From positions 1,302,001 through 1,366,000 of the forward strand of contig OZ242267.1 of NCBI GenBank assembly GCA_965207335.1: a stretch of DNA of 64,000 bases, given 5' to 3'. Shown here piece after piece: positions 8,596 to 16,827 of this stretch. The stretch's first letter is position 1. The number at the start of each line of letters is the position of its first letter. Source of the DNA: G965207335 sp965207335 (GTDB lineage: Bacteria > Pseudomonadota > Gammaproteobacteria > PS1 > Pseudothioglobaceae). A program made the translations under genes and the position numbers. Under the pieces are notes generated by a model. The model saw nothing but the letters and a program-made list of their open reading frames with translations. It did no database searches and was not told the origin of the DNA.

Positions 8596-11500
8596 AAACA
8601 ATTAAACCCTACGGCAGAAGCGTTGTTGAAAATGATAATAAAAAGCGTGAAATTGCCCCTCATACACAAAATGACAAAATTACCGTAAAATCTGATTTAA
8701 GCAAAAAAGGCGAGCCTATTTTTGATTTTCTTAAAGATAGCGATAAATTTTTTATTGCCCAGTGGGCGTCTATGTTAGATAAAATTATTAACAAACAACA
8801 ATCAAAAGACAAAAAAGCCGTAGCTTATAAAAATAGCCAGATTTATCAAGTTAGAGAGAAATTAAGCGAGGCTTTTATTGAGCTTTGGCAAGATAAGGGC
8901 TTACAAGATAAAAACAAACTTAATGCAAATAACGATTTTTTTAAACTATGGCAGTTAAAAGCCCACCCTTATAAGCTTAAGGACTCTAATAAAAGCACTA
9001 ACAAAGATGTGAAAAAAGGCAGGTGGTATTATGCCCTAATTGGCGATATTGAGCCTAGTAAAATTGACTACAAAAAAGTTGCAGAAAATGTTTATCAACA
9101 TTTATACCATAATCAAAAATCCATATCTAAGGCTAAGTTTGACAAGGAAAAATCATATTACCCCAAAGGATTTATTGAAAATAAAGCATTTTCTATTACA
9201 AGTAATATGCATTTATCCAAAAACGAACAACAATCTTTAGAGTATTTAAAACGCGATATAACTTCTTCAAATTACTATGACGAAAAAAATGCCTATAAAC
9301 TAGATAAACTAATTGATTGCTTAGCACAAGAAACTAAAAACCAACTAGCAAAAAAGCAAAAAGAAGATGATGAACGAGCAAAAAGGAAGGGGCATAAAAC
9401 AAGAATTATAAATGCAAACAATCAGCTTAAATTTACTGTTGCCTCTGATTGTCTGTATAAGCATTTTGGTTTGATTTTTAAAGGTGAAAAAATAAAAGAC
9501 TTAGCCGATAAAAACAATAAAAACCACCAATTATGGCTGTATCACAACCTAATAAAACAAGCCATCAGTCAGCGTTATCCTAAAAAACCAGTAAGAGATA
9601 AGATTTACCAAGCAATTAATGCAGATATTTTGCATAACTTAGCCATTAATATTGCAAAAAATAAAATGCTAAGTTTTGCTATTCGCTTAGGTAAGGTTAT
9701 TCATTATAGCAATAAAGAGGGCGGACTTAAAAACTGCCAAAATATAACTCAAATTGTAAATAGCGAGCATTGGAGTAGCAAAAAACAGACTGAAATTAAG
9801 CAAAAAGAGTCTTTTATTAAGCAGTGGCTAGGTGCTTTAAGTGTGGCAAATAGTAGTTTAAACAACCTAATTAAAAAAGATTCAAATATTGGTAAAGATA
9901 TTTATTTAGCAGACTTTTATACAGAACTTAAAAGAATAAAAGACTCAGATTTTAATGATAAATTTAAATTATTATTTGGCAATGAACACAGCCTATACAA
10001 AGGCAATAAAGAAAGAGATAGTTTTTTAACCAATTTACGGAAAACCATTGCTAATATCCGTCATACTGTCTTTCATTTTAAAACTGAAGTGGGATTTAAA
10101 AAAGCATTAGATACGCACTATACAAATGCCAGCGATAAAGACATTAAGAATTTTATTAACCCCTACATTAAAAACCACCTACAAGAACAACAAAAACTAT
10201 TATTAGAATCATTAAAATCAGCTGGTGTAGAAAAATATTTAAGCCAAGTACAATTAAACACAATACTACAAGAAATACAAGGCGATAACAGTAAAAATAT
10301 ACCATTACCAAAATTTAACAAACTACTAAGGCGTTCACAAAATACCACAAAAGCCTTAATAAATGCTGCTAGTCAAGCAGACTTACAAAAAAACCCTCAA
10401 CAAGCATGTGCATTTATTTGCCTTAAACAAGTATATCAGTCTAGGTTTAACGACTACTTGCAAACATTAGATATTGTAACTATTAATGAGTTTTTAAAAA
10501 AAGCACAAGCAATAGCAACAAGTAAAGCAGTAGGTATGAATGAAAAAAACGCCCTACCCAATGAGAAAATCACTGCAAAAATGGCAAGTTTACGGCTATT
10601 AAATGATAACGAAAAACTACTAAGTTATTTTTCATATTTAAGTGCTGAGACTGCCAGTTTTTTCCAAGTACAACAAAATACCTATGGTAGTAATAAAAAA
10701 GGGGCAAAAAAACAAAGCACCTTTATTGAGGATTTTAAGCAAGATTTTCTTATTTTGGCATTTGAGAAATACCTAAAAGATAAAGATTTATACGGTTTAT
10801 TAAAATTTGAAGAATTTAATAGCACTTCTAGTATTGAAAAATTCACAGCTTATAAGGTAAAAGACGGTATTGCTAAGCCATGGATTTATCTAATTTTGCA
10901 TTTAATACCAGTTGAGTTTGTTAATGATTTATCGTTGCAAATTAAAAAATACCATGTATTAAAAGGCGAGGTAGTTTTTGCAGGTATTGTTGAAGCCATT
11001 GACTTGTATATTAGTATGCATAATGCTATGTTAGGCATTAAGTCACTGCCTAATTATCATTCATTAATGGATTTTTACTCACAATCAGCACAACAAGATG
11101 CAGAAGATATTTTTACCACTAATAACGAACAATTAATTCCTATTAAGGGCTTAAGGGAGTTATTAAGGTTTGGTGGTTTACAACAACTTCAATTAATTTT
11201 TGCTGATAACAAAATTAAGCATGATGAGATTAAAAAGTTACAAGAATACAAAAAAATAAGCAATATTCAAAGCGAAAACCAAGAATTACACCAAGAGTTA
11301 TGCAAAAAACGCACTAGAGATATTAAAGGCAATTTATTAGATAAATATAAGAAATATTGCACTAATATGCAAAAAATATCACAATATAACCACCTTAAAA
11401 ACCGTGTTTACCTGCATAATGCTAAACAAATCCACCAACTAATGATGACGATATTAGGGCGGTTTGTAGGCTTTTCGCACCTATGGGAGCGAGATATTTA

Positions 11501-12053
11501 TTTTACTATGTTGGCAATGCTAGTTATTAGAGGCACAGATAATAATTGTTTTAGTGATGACTTTAAAAAACTTATTGCCGATGGACAAATTATTGCTGGT
11601 TTGAAAAAAATAAAATCTACTGAATACTTAGGCAAAATTTACACAGAGTTAAACCAGCTGTTTTATATTGATAACAATACAGGTATTCGTAATAACTTTG
11701 CCCATTTTAATGATTTAAGAAAGAAAAAGAAAATAAACCTGACAAAGTTATTAAACGATGCCAGACAATTAACTAGCTATGATAGAAAGATAAAAAATTC
11801 AGTAGCAAAATCTATTAAAGAATTGCTATTAAAGAATAATGTTAAAATTGAATTTAGTATTAAGGGGCATGAACTAGAATTTAAAAAAGCAAAGGCTGTA
11901 GATATTCCTCATTTGCATAATATCAAGATTAAAGACAAAACAATTAACCAAGAAAAACTACAATCTAATGGTTATATTAGGGCGGTTTGTAGGCTTTTCG
12001 CACCTATGGGAGCGAGATATTTATTTTACTATGTTGGCAATGCTAGTTATTAG
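8592..12053 (+). CDS. cas13a: Cas13a (C2c2), type VI-A CRISPR RNA-guided RNase, with altered C-terminus
   Basis: Large single-protein CRISPR effector that binds a crRNA and cleaves RNA. Two HEPN RNase motifs are visible: R490-HTVF-H495 in IRHTVFHF and R1033-NNFA-H1038 in IRNNFAHFND. Mid-protein HEPN1 and C-terminal HEPN2 is the Cas13a order, unlike the terminal HEPN pair of Cas13b; length (1153) also fits. From memory it resembles Rhodobacter capsulatus Cas13a in N-terminal and C-terminal segments (GRWY, HPY, TEIK...W.GA, YDRK.KN). The array with VI-A-like repeats follows. A 523-bp duplication beginning near 11980 puts the end out of frame: the natural last residues (KAIEALFT, preserved at 12528) are replaced by 24 unrelated ones. 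Whether it remains active is unknown. Confidence 0.96.
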   Translation: MKTIKPYGRSVVENDNKKREIAPHTQNDKITVKSDLSKKGEPIFDFLKDSDKFFIAQWASMLDKIINKQQSKDKKAVAYKNSQIYQVREKLSEAFIELWQDKGLQDKNKLNANNDFFKLWQLKAHPYKLKDSNKSTNKDVKKGRWYYALIGDIEPSKIDYKKVAENVYQHLYHNQKSISKAKFDKEKSYYPKGFIENKAFSITSNMHLSKNEQQSLEYLKRDITSSNYYDEKNAYKLDKLIDCLAQETKNQLAKKQKEDDERAKRKGHKTRIINANNQLKFTVASDCLYKHFGLIFKGEKIKDLADKNNKNHQLWLYHNLIKQAISQRYPKKPVRDKIYQAINADILHNLAINIAKNKMLSFAIRLGKVIHYSNKEGGLKNCQNITQIVNSEHWSSKKQTEIKQKESFIKQWLGALSVANSSLNNLIKKDSNIGKDIYLADFYTELKRIKDSDFNDKFKLLFGNEHSLYKGNKERDSFLTNLRKTIANIRHTVFHFKTEVGFKKALDTHYTNASDKDIKNFINPYIKNHLQEQQKLLLESLKSAGVEKYLSQVQLNTILQEIQGDNSKNIPLPKFNKLLRRSQNTTKALINAASQADLQKNPQQACAFICLKQVYQSRFNDYLQTLDIVTINEFLKKAQAIATSKAVGMNEKNALPNEKITAKMASLRLLNDNEKLLSYFSYLSAETASFFQVQQNTYGSNKKGAKKQSTFIEDFKQDFLILAFEKYLKDKDLYGLLKFEEFNSTSSIEKFTAYKVKDGIAKPWIYLILHLIPVEFVNDLSLQIKKYHVLKGEVVFAGIVEAIDLYISMHNAMLGIKSLPNYHSLMDFYSQSAQQDAEDIFTTNNEQLIPIKGLRELLRFGGLQQLQLIFADNKIKHDEIKKLQEYKKISNIQSENQELHQELCKKRTRDIKGNLLDKYKKYCTNMQKISQYNHLKNRVYLHNAKQIHQLMMTILGRFVGFSHLWERDIYFTMLAMLVIRGTDNNCFSDDFKKLIADGQIIAGLKKIKSTEYLGKIYTELNQLFYIDNNTGIRNNFAHFNDLRKKKKINLTKLLNDARQLTSYDRKIKNSVAKSIKELLLKNNVKIEFSIKGHELEFKKAKAVDIPHLHNIKIKDKTINQEKLQSNGYIRAVCRLFAPMGARYLFYYVGNASY
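11451..11973 (+). repeat. 523-bp tandem duplication within cas13a, copy 1
   Basis: Covers the HEPN2-coding 3' part of cas13a. The adjoining copy (11974-12496) differs at about seven positions, all between about 11710 and 11850; the first 250 bp or so are identical. The offset is 523, not a multiple of three. Confidence 0.95.
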
Positions 12054-12528
12054 AGGCACAGATAATAATTGTTTTAGTGATGACTTTAAAAAACTTATTG
12101 CCGATGGACAAATTATTGCTGGTTTGAAAAAAATAAAATCTACTGAATACTTAGGCAAAATTTACACAGAGTTAAACCAGCTGTTTTATATTGATAACAA
12201 TACAGGTATTCGTAATAACTTTGCCCATTTTAACGATTTAAGAAAGAAAGAGAAAATAAACCTGACAAAGTTATTAAACGATGCCAGACAATTAACTAGC
12301 TATGATAGAAAAATAAAAAATTCAGTAGCAAAATCTATTAAAGAACTACTATTAAAGAATAATATTGAAATTGAATTTAGTATTAAGGGGCATGAACTAG
12401 AATTTAAAAAAGCAAAGGCTGTAGATATTCCTCATTTGCATAATATCAAGATTAAAGACAAAACAATTAACCAAGAAAAACTACAATCTAATGGTTATAT
12501 TAAGGCAATTGAGGCGTTATTTACTTAA
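11968..12528 (+). pseudogene. Duplicated HEPN2-coding 3' fragment of cas13a
   Basis: Second copy of the Cas13a C-terminal region (186 codons if started at ATG 11968), overlapping the end of the full gene in another frame. It retains the second HEPN motif (R82-NNFA-H87 by this numbering) and the apparently original C-terminus KAIEALFT. It begins at the duplication junction, where ATATTA microhomology is visible. Translation as a separate HEPN domain is possible but no ribosome-binding site was seen, so it is best read as a duplication remnant. Loss of either copy by recombination would rebuild an intact gene. Confidence 0.85.
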
Positions 12529-12628
12529 AAAACAGGTATAATTGTGGGTACGATTATGAAAATAGTGCATTTTTTTTACTGTGAATATATTGTTTTTTAT
12601 AGAAAAATCAGTTATTTGCACAATATCA
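12529..12628 (+). promoter_or_regulatory. Probable CRISPR leader
   Basis: 100 bp of AT-rich DNA between the cas13a remnant and repeat 1. The intact repeats are at this end and the degenerate ones at the other, so this is the leader side. No clear -35/-10 pair was assigned. Confidence 0.5.
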
Positions 12629-13191
12629 GTTGAATACCACCCCTAAATAACAGGGGACTACACCTAAACTACTATATGCCGACAAGGTGCTATATATGTT
12701 GAATACCACCCCTAAATAACAGGGGACTACACCTATGTAGCTATCAATACTTTGTACAATAGGTTGAATACCACCCCTAAATAACAGGGGACTACACCTA
12801 GCGTGACGGGTATTTCATTTATTATTATGTTGAATACCACCCCTAAATAACAGGGGACTACACCTCTACTAGACGAAAAACCATTCTATTAAGAGTTGAA
12901 TACCACCCCTAAATAACAGGGGACTACACCTTGTAAATATTTTATTAAATTTCATTTTATGTTGAATACCACCCCTAAATAACAGGGGACTACACCAATT
13001 CAGTTAATAGCTGTTGTGTATTTTTGTTGAATACCACCCCTAAATAACAGGGGACTACACCCAATAGATTTGTTTTTTGCTGTCTTTTTCGTCAAATACC
13101 ACCCCTAAATAACAGGGGACTACACCCAATAGATTTGTTTTTTGCTGTCTTTTTCGTCAAATACCACCCCCAAACAACAAAGAACTACCAG
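12629..13191 (+). CRISPR. CRISPR array, 9 repeats and 8 spacers, type VI-A
   Basis: 36-bp repeats start at 12629, 12698, 12763, 12829, 12895, 12961, 13026, 13091 and 13156, with spacers of 33, 29, 30, 30, 30, 29, 29 and 29 bp. The repeat core is CCACCCC, an 8-9 nt AT-rich loop, then GGGGACTACACC, nearly the arrangement of known Cas13a handles (CCACCCC...GGGGACTAAAAC). The first seven repeats are identical. Repeat 8 begins GTCAAA instead of GTTGAA, and repeat 9 is strongly degenerate. Spacers 7 and 8 are identical, so the last repeat-spacer unit was duplicated. With the handle 5' of each spacer, the crRNA strand is +, as for cas13a. Confidence 0.98.
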
Positions 13192-13292
13192 CTAGAGCAA
13201 TTTTTTACAACCTTGTAAATTTGAGTGTCACCTCTTAACCATTGTGCAATTACCTTTATAGTCGGGTATAATTTTTTTAAACAAGATAATTA

Positions 13293-13379
13293 GAGACCTT
13301 TGCACAAACATGAATAATCATCAGAGCCCCGCTTTTCACTCACTTGATAATTTTTATCAAACCAGCCTTAGAACAACTA
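13293..13379 (+). repeat. GAGACC element, left half only, abutting galU
   Basis: Matches the left half of the full copies and stops one base before the galU ATG (13381). The right half and terminal inverted repeat are missing. It fills the space between the CRISPR array and galU. Confidence 0.88.
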
Positions 13380-13380
13380 A

Positions 13381-14208
13381 ATGATTAATAAATGTTTATT
13401 CCCAGCAGCTGGTTTTGGCACTAGATTTTTACCAGCTACTAAGGCGGTTCCCAAAGAGATGCTTCCTGTTTTAACCAAGCCTTTATTGCAATACGCAGTA
13501 GAAGAAGCCATAGAAGCTGGAATTAGCAATATGGCTATTGTAACAGGTAGGGGTAAACGAGCTATTGAAGACCATTTTGATAACTCTTTTGAACTTGAAG
13601 CACAATTAAAAAACACCGATAAAGAGCATTATTTAGAGGAAATTAAGGCGGTTATTGACAATGCTTCGTTTACATATGTTAGGCAAATTAAAATGCTAGG
13701 ACTAGGACATGCCATACTAACTGGCGAGCCTCTTATTGGCAATGAGCCGTTTGCGGTTTCACTAGCCGATGATTTATGCACTAATTTTAATGCCAGTGGA
13801 GTACTATCGCAGATGATAGAGGTGTATAAAAAATATCAATGCTCTATTGTTGCTATCCAAGAAGTAGCGAGGCAAGATGTGAGTAAATACGGAATTATAG
13901 CGGGCAAGTTAGCAGACGGCAGTAATAATACTTACCAAGTACTAGATATGATAGAAAAGCCTGATTTGGATAATGCCCCTAGTAACTTAGCAATTATAGG
14001 CAGATATATTCTAACTCCAGATATTTTTAATATTCTAAGAAACACTAAAGCCGATAAAAATTCTGAAATTCAAATAACAGATGCCCTAAAACAACAAGCA
14101 ATTACTGGTAAAGTAATGGCTTATAAGTTTAGCGGTAAAAGATTTGATTGCGGTAGTGTTGCTGGCTATTTAGAGGCTAATAACTATTTTGCTAGCAATA
14201 CTTTATAA
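13381..14208 (+). CDS. galU: UTP-glucose-1-phosphate uridylyltransferase
   Basis: Makes UDP-glucose from UTP and glucose-1-phosphate for envelope polysaccharides. The nucleotidyltransferase signature FPAAGFGTRFLPATKAVPKE is at residues about 6-26, with later motifs GLGHAIL and VSLADDL near 105-125 and EKPD near 195. The length (275) is typical for GalU. It follows a truncated GAGACC element that ends one base before the ATG, so the native upstream region appears lost; no good ribosome-binding site is visible in that element. pgi, the functionally related gene, lies upstream of cas13a. Confidence 0.95.
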   Translation: MINKCLFPAAGFGTRFLPATKAVPKEMLPVLTKPLLQYAVEEAIEAGISNMAIVTGRGKRAIEDHFDNSFELEAQLKNTDKEHYLEEIKAVIDNASFTYVRQIKMLGLGHAILTGEPLIGNEPFAVSLADDLCTNFNASGVLSQMIEVYKKYQCSIVAIQEVARQDVSKYGIIAGKLADGSNNTYQVLDMIEKPDLDNAPSNLAIIGRYILTPDIFNILRNTKADKNSEIQITDALKQQAITGKVMAYKFSGKRFDCGSVAGYLEANNYFASNTL

Positions 14209-14358
14209 TTAATTTTATTAAAAACCCCGTTTAAATTATCAAAAAACTACTGCATAAATACTTGCTTTATATCTGCATTTTCGCTTACGGCTAAGTCAGT
14301 GTTTTACCATTAAATTATATTTATCCTTACCCAAATCCTCACCACACCAATTAATGTA

Positions 14359-14406
14359 AGACCTTTGCATAAATAGGGGTGATTATTCATGTTTGTGCAA
14401 AGGTCT
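14359..14406. repeat. GAGACC element, 48-bp end-to-end palindromic remnant
   Basis: Both ends of the element joined with the interior missing (AGACCTTTGCATAAATAGG ... GTTTGTGCAAAGGTCT). It can fold as a hairpin. It lies in the 279-bp galU-queD gap; a possible end of the second repeat family (ACTACTGCATAAA) is at about 14245. Confidence 0.85.
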
Positions 14407-14487
14407 GTGTAATAGTATTCTTTATTATTAAGATAACTTGCTAAATGATACTGGTATAATAACGGAGTTTAATTTACTGCATTTAGA

Positions 14488-14880
14488 ATGTTTTTAGTAA
14501 ATGTCACTACTGAGTTTTCAGCCGCACATGCCTTAAGAGGCTATGATGGCGATTGTGCTAGGGTACACGGGCATAACTGGAAGGTAGGTGTTGAACTGGC
14601 TGTTAATAAGTTAGACGATATAGGTATTTCTATTGATTTTTGTATTATTAAAGATAAAACTAAGGCAATAATTAGCAAGTTAGACCATCAGCTTATTAAT
14701 GAAATAAAACCATTTGATACTATAAATCCTACCGCTGAAAATTTAGCATATTATTTTTTTAATAATTTAACAAAAAGCATTAATGATAATAATGCACGAG
14801 TATCCAAAATAACTATTTGCGAAACAGATAGATCTTGTGTTTCCTACCAACCAACTTTAAAAAACAATAATGAAGTCTAA
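14488..14880 (+). CDS. queD: 6-carboxy-5,6,7,8-tetrahydropterin synthase (QueD)
   Basis: PTPS-family enzyme of queuosine biosynthesis. The product (130 residues) has the Zn-binding and active-site pattern FSAAHALRGYDGDCARVHGHNW (written in part: His in SAAH, Cys in DCARVHGH, paired His) near residues 11-31, then LDHQLIN near 70, NPTAENLAYYF near 92 and the ETDRSC end. It overlaps folE2 by 11 bp. The two supply related steps: FolE2 makes dihydroneopterin triphosphate from GTP, the QueD substrate. Confidence 0.93.
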   Translation: MFLVNVTTEFSAAHALRGYDGDCARVHGHNWKVGVELAVNKLDDIGISIDFCIIKDKTKAIISKLDHQLINEIKPFDTINPTAENLAYYFFNNLTKSINDNNARVSKITICETDRSCVSYQPTLKNNNEV

Positions 14881-15658
14881 TTTACCAGATACTCAAAATA
14901 AACCAGATTCTAGAAATATGATTATTAATAAAGTCGGTATTAAGGATATTAATTGCCCTATGATTTTTATTGATAAAAACAACAGCAAGCAACACGCTAT
15001 TGGCAATTGGAACATGACTGTTGAACTGCCAAAAAATGTAAAAGGCACACATATGTCTAGATTTGTTGAAATACTAAATGAAAGTGTTGTTACATTTAGT
15101 ATTAATACCTTCCCAGAAGTACTACATAAAATATCCGCCAAACTTAAAACCAATAATGTCCAAGCACAAGTAGGGTTTACTTTTTTCTACAATAAAATAG
15201 CCCCAGTATCAAAAATACCCAGTTTAATGGATTATCAAGTGCTTATAAATGGTGCTATCCATAATGGCAAGACTGAGGTTTTTTTAAAGGTAATAATTCC
15301 TGTTACTAGTTTGTGTCCTTGTTCTAAAAATATATCTAAATACGGCGCTCATAATCAACGCTCACACATTAGTATTGACGCCCTTATTGATAATAATAAA
15401 ATAGCAATTGAGGACTTAATTAATATAGCCGAGTACCATGCTTCTAGCGAATTGTATGCAGTATTAAAGCGAGAAGATGAAAAAGAAGTAACAGAAAGAG
15501 CGTATGATAATCCAGCATTTGTTGAAGATTTAGTACGCGATATTGCGAAAAAATTAAATGAGCACGAGGCTATTACGAGCTATAAACTAGAATCTGAAAA
15601 CTTTGAATCTATTCATAACCATTCTGCTTATGCTGTAATAGAAAATGATAAAAGATGA
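14870..15658 (+). CDS. folE2: GTP cyclohydrolase FolE2 (type IB)
   Basis: Converts GTP to dihydroneopterin triphosphate for folate and queuosine. Family marks are VGIKDINCPM near residue 22, KGTHMSRFVEIL near 60, the catalytic SLCPCSKNISKYGAHNQRSH-type block near 145-165 and the late EHEAITSYKLESEN segment. The length (262) is normal. It overlaps queD upstream and its stop overlaps the start of the DAHP synthase (ATGA), so queD-folE2-DAHP synthase form an operon. Type IB enzymes can use metals other than zinc; nothing in the sequence shows which metal is used here. Confidence 0.95.
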   Translation: MKSNLPDTQNKPDSRNMIINKVGIKDINCPMIFIDKNNSKQHAIGNWNMTVELPKNVKGTHMSRFVEILNESVVTFSINTFPEVLHKISAKLKTNNVQAQVGFTFFYNKIAPVSKIPSLMDYQVLINGAIHNGKTEVFLKVIIPVTSLCPCSKNISKYGAHNQRSHISIDALIDNNKIAIEDLINIAEYHASSELYAVLKREDEKEVTERAYDNPAFVEDLVRDIAKKLNEHEAITSYKLESENFESIHNHSAYAVIENDKR

Positions 15659-16719
15659 GTGTTAGAATAAGTCAAAACAACACAAGAATAGAACAAGCTC
15701 AAGAACCTATACTGCCTATTGAGTTAATTCACAAGTATTTTTTAAGCGATAATGATATAAACTTTATCAAACAATCCAGAGAAACCATAGCCAATATTTT
15801 ATCTGGTAAAGATAAGAGACTACTGGTTATTATAGGCCCTTGTTCTATACATGATACAAAGCTAGCCATTGATTACGCTAATAGATTAGCTAAACTAAAA
15901 GACGAATTGCAAGAAGAATTATTTATTGTAATGCGTGTTTATTTTGAGAAACCACGCACTACTATAGGTTGGAAGGGGCTTATTTACGACCCTGACTTAG
16001 ATGAAAGTTTTGATATGGACAAGGGGCTAAAATTATCCCGTAAACTGCTTAGAGATATAGTTAGAATGAGATTGCCAACAGCAACAGAATATTTAGACTT
16101 AATAATCCCACAATATTTTGCAGATTTAATATCATGGGGTGCTATAGGTGCTAGAACCACAGAAAGTCAATCCCATAGAGAATTGGCTTCTGGATTATCT
16201 TGCCCTGTTGGATTTAAAAATGCTACCAATGGCAATATTAATATTGCTGTTGATGCCGTGATATCAGCATCTTATTCACACATGTTTTGGTCAACTAGCA
16301 AAAAAGGCTTATTAAGAAGATATAAGACTAAGGGCAATAAAAAATGCCATATTATTCTAAGAGGTGGCAGCGAAAAGACAAATTACAGTGCAGAAGATGT
16401 AAATAGTGCTTGCTTAAAACTAGCAAACAAAAATCTTATGCCAAGACTTATGGTTGACTGCAGTCACGGTAATAGTCAAAAAGAATTTAAAAACCAACTA
16501 AAAGTTATAGACAGTGTATCTGCACAGATTGCATCAGGTAAGGATAATATTTTTGGAGTTATGATAGAGTCAAATATAAATGAAGGCAATCAACAAATAA
16601 CTAGCAGGGATAAATTAAAATATGGCGTCAGTATAACCGATTCTTGCCTAGGTTTTAAAGATAGCGAGTTTGCACTAAGAGCCTTAGCACTAGCTATAAA
16701 AAACAAACCTATAAAATAA
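15655..16719 (+). CDS. 3-deoxy-7-phosphoheptulonate (DAHP) synthase, class I (AroF/G/H type)
   Basis: First enzyme of the shikimate pathway, joining PEP and erythrose-4-phosphate. The AroFGH pattern is clear: IIGPCSIHD near residue 60, RVYFEKPRTTIGWKGL near 92-108, GARTTESQSHRELASG near 162-178 and VDCSHGNSQK near 263. The 354-residue length matches class I enzymes. Which amino acid inhibits it cannot be told, so no isozyme symbol is given. The start codon overlaps the folE2 stop. Confidence 0.95.
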   Translation: MSVRISQNNTRIEQAQEPILPIELIHKYFLSDNDINFIKQSRETIANILSGKDKRLLVIIGPCSIHDTKLAIDYANRLAKLKDELQEELFIVMRVYFEKPRTTIGWKGLIYDPDLDESFDMDKGLKLSRKLLRDIVRMRLPTATEYLDLIIPQYFADLISWGAIGARTTESQSHRELASGLSCPVGFKNATNGNINIAVDAVISASYSHMFWSTSKKGLLRRYKTKGNKKCHIILRGGSEKTNYSAEDVNSACLKLANKNLMPRLMVDCSHGNSQKEFKNQLKVIDSVSAQIASGKDNIFGVMIESNINEGNQQITSRDKLKYGVSITDSCLGFKDSEFALRALALAIKNKPIK

Positions 16720-16827
16720 AAAGCCGTATTAAGTAAAATATTAAAATAATACTACGGTATTAAGCACTTATAGGCATTTTTGTGTGCTTATACTCTTAGA
16801 AACTAGGCTAGTATTTTGTGAGAATAA

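Noticed and set aside
8592..12053. Assignment as Cas13b or Cas13d
   Set aside because: Cas13b has HEPN motifs near both termini and its handle is at the 3' end of crRNA; Cas13d is shorter (about 950). The mid-protein HEPN1, the length and the GGGGACT handle fit Cas13a.
11968..12528. Separate small HEPN gene such as a toxin or accessory protein
   Set aside because: It is about 99 percent identical to the end of cas13a and begins at the duplication junction without a ribosome-binding site.
13377..13616. Reverse-strand frames within galU and other housekeeping genes
   Set aside because: They overlap secure genes completely, have no family resemblance and no ribosome-binding site.
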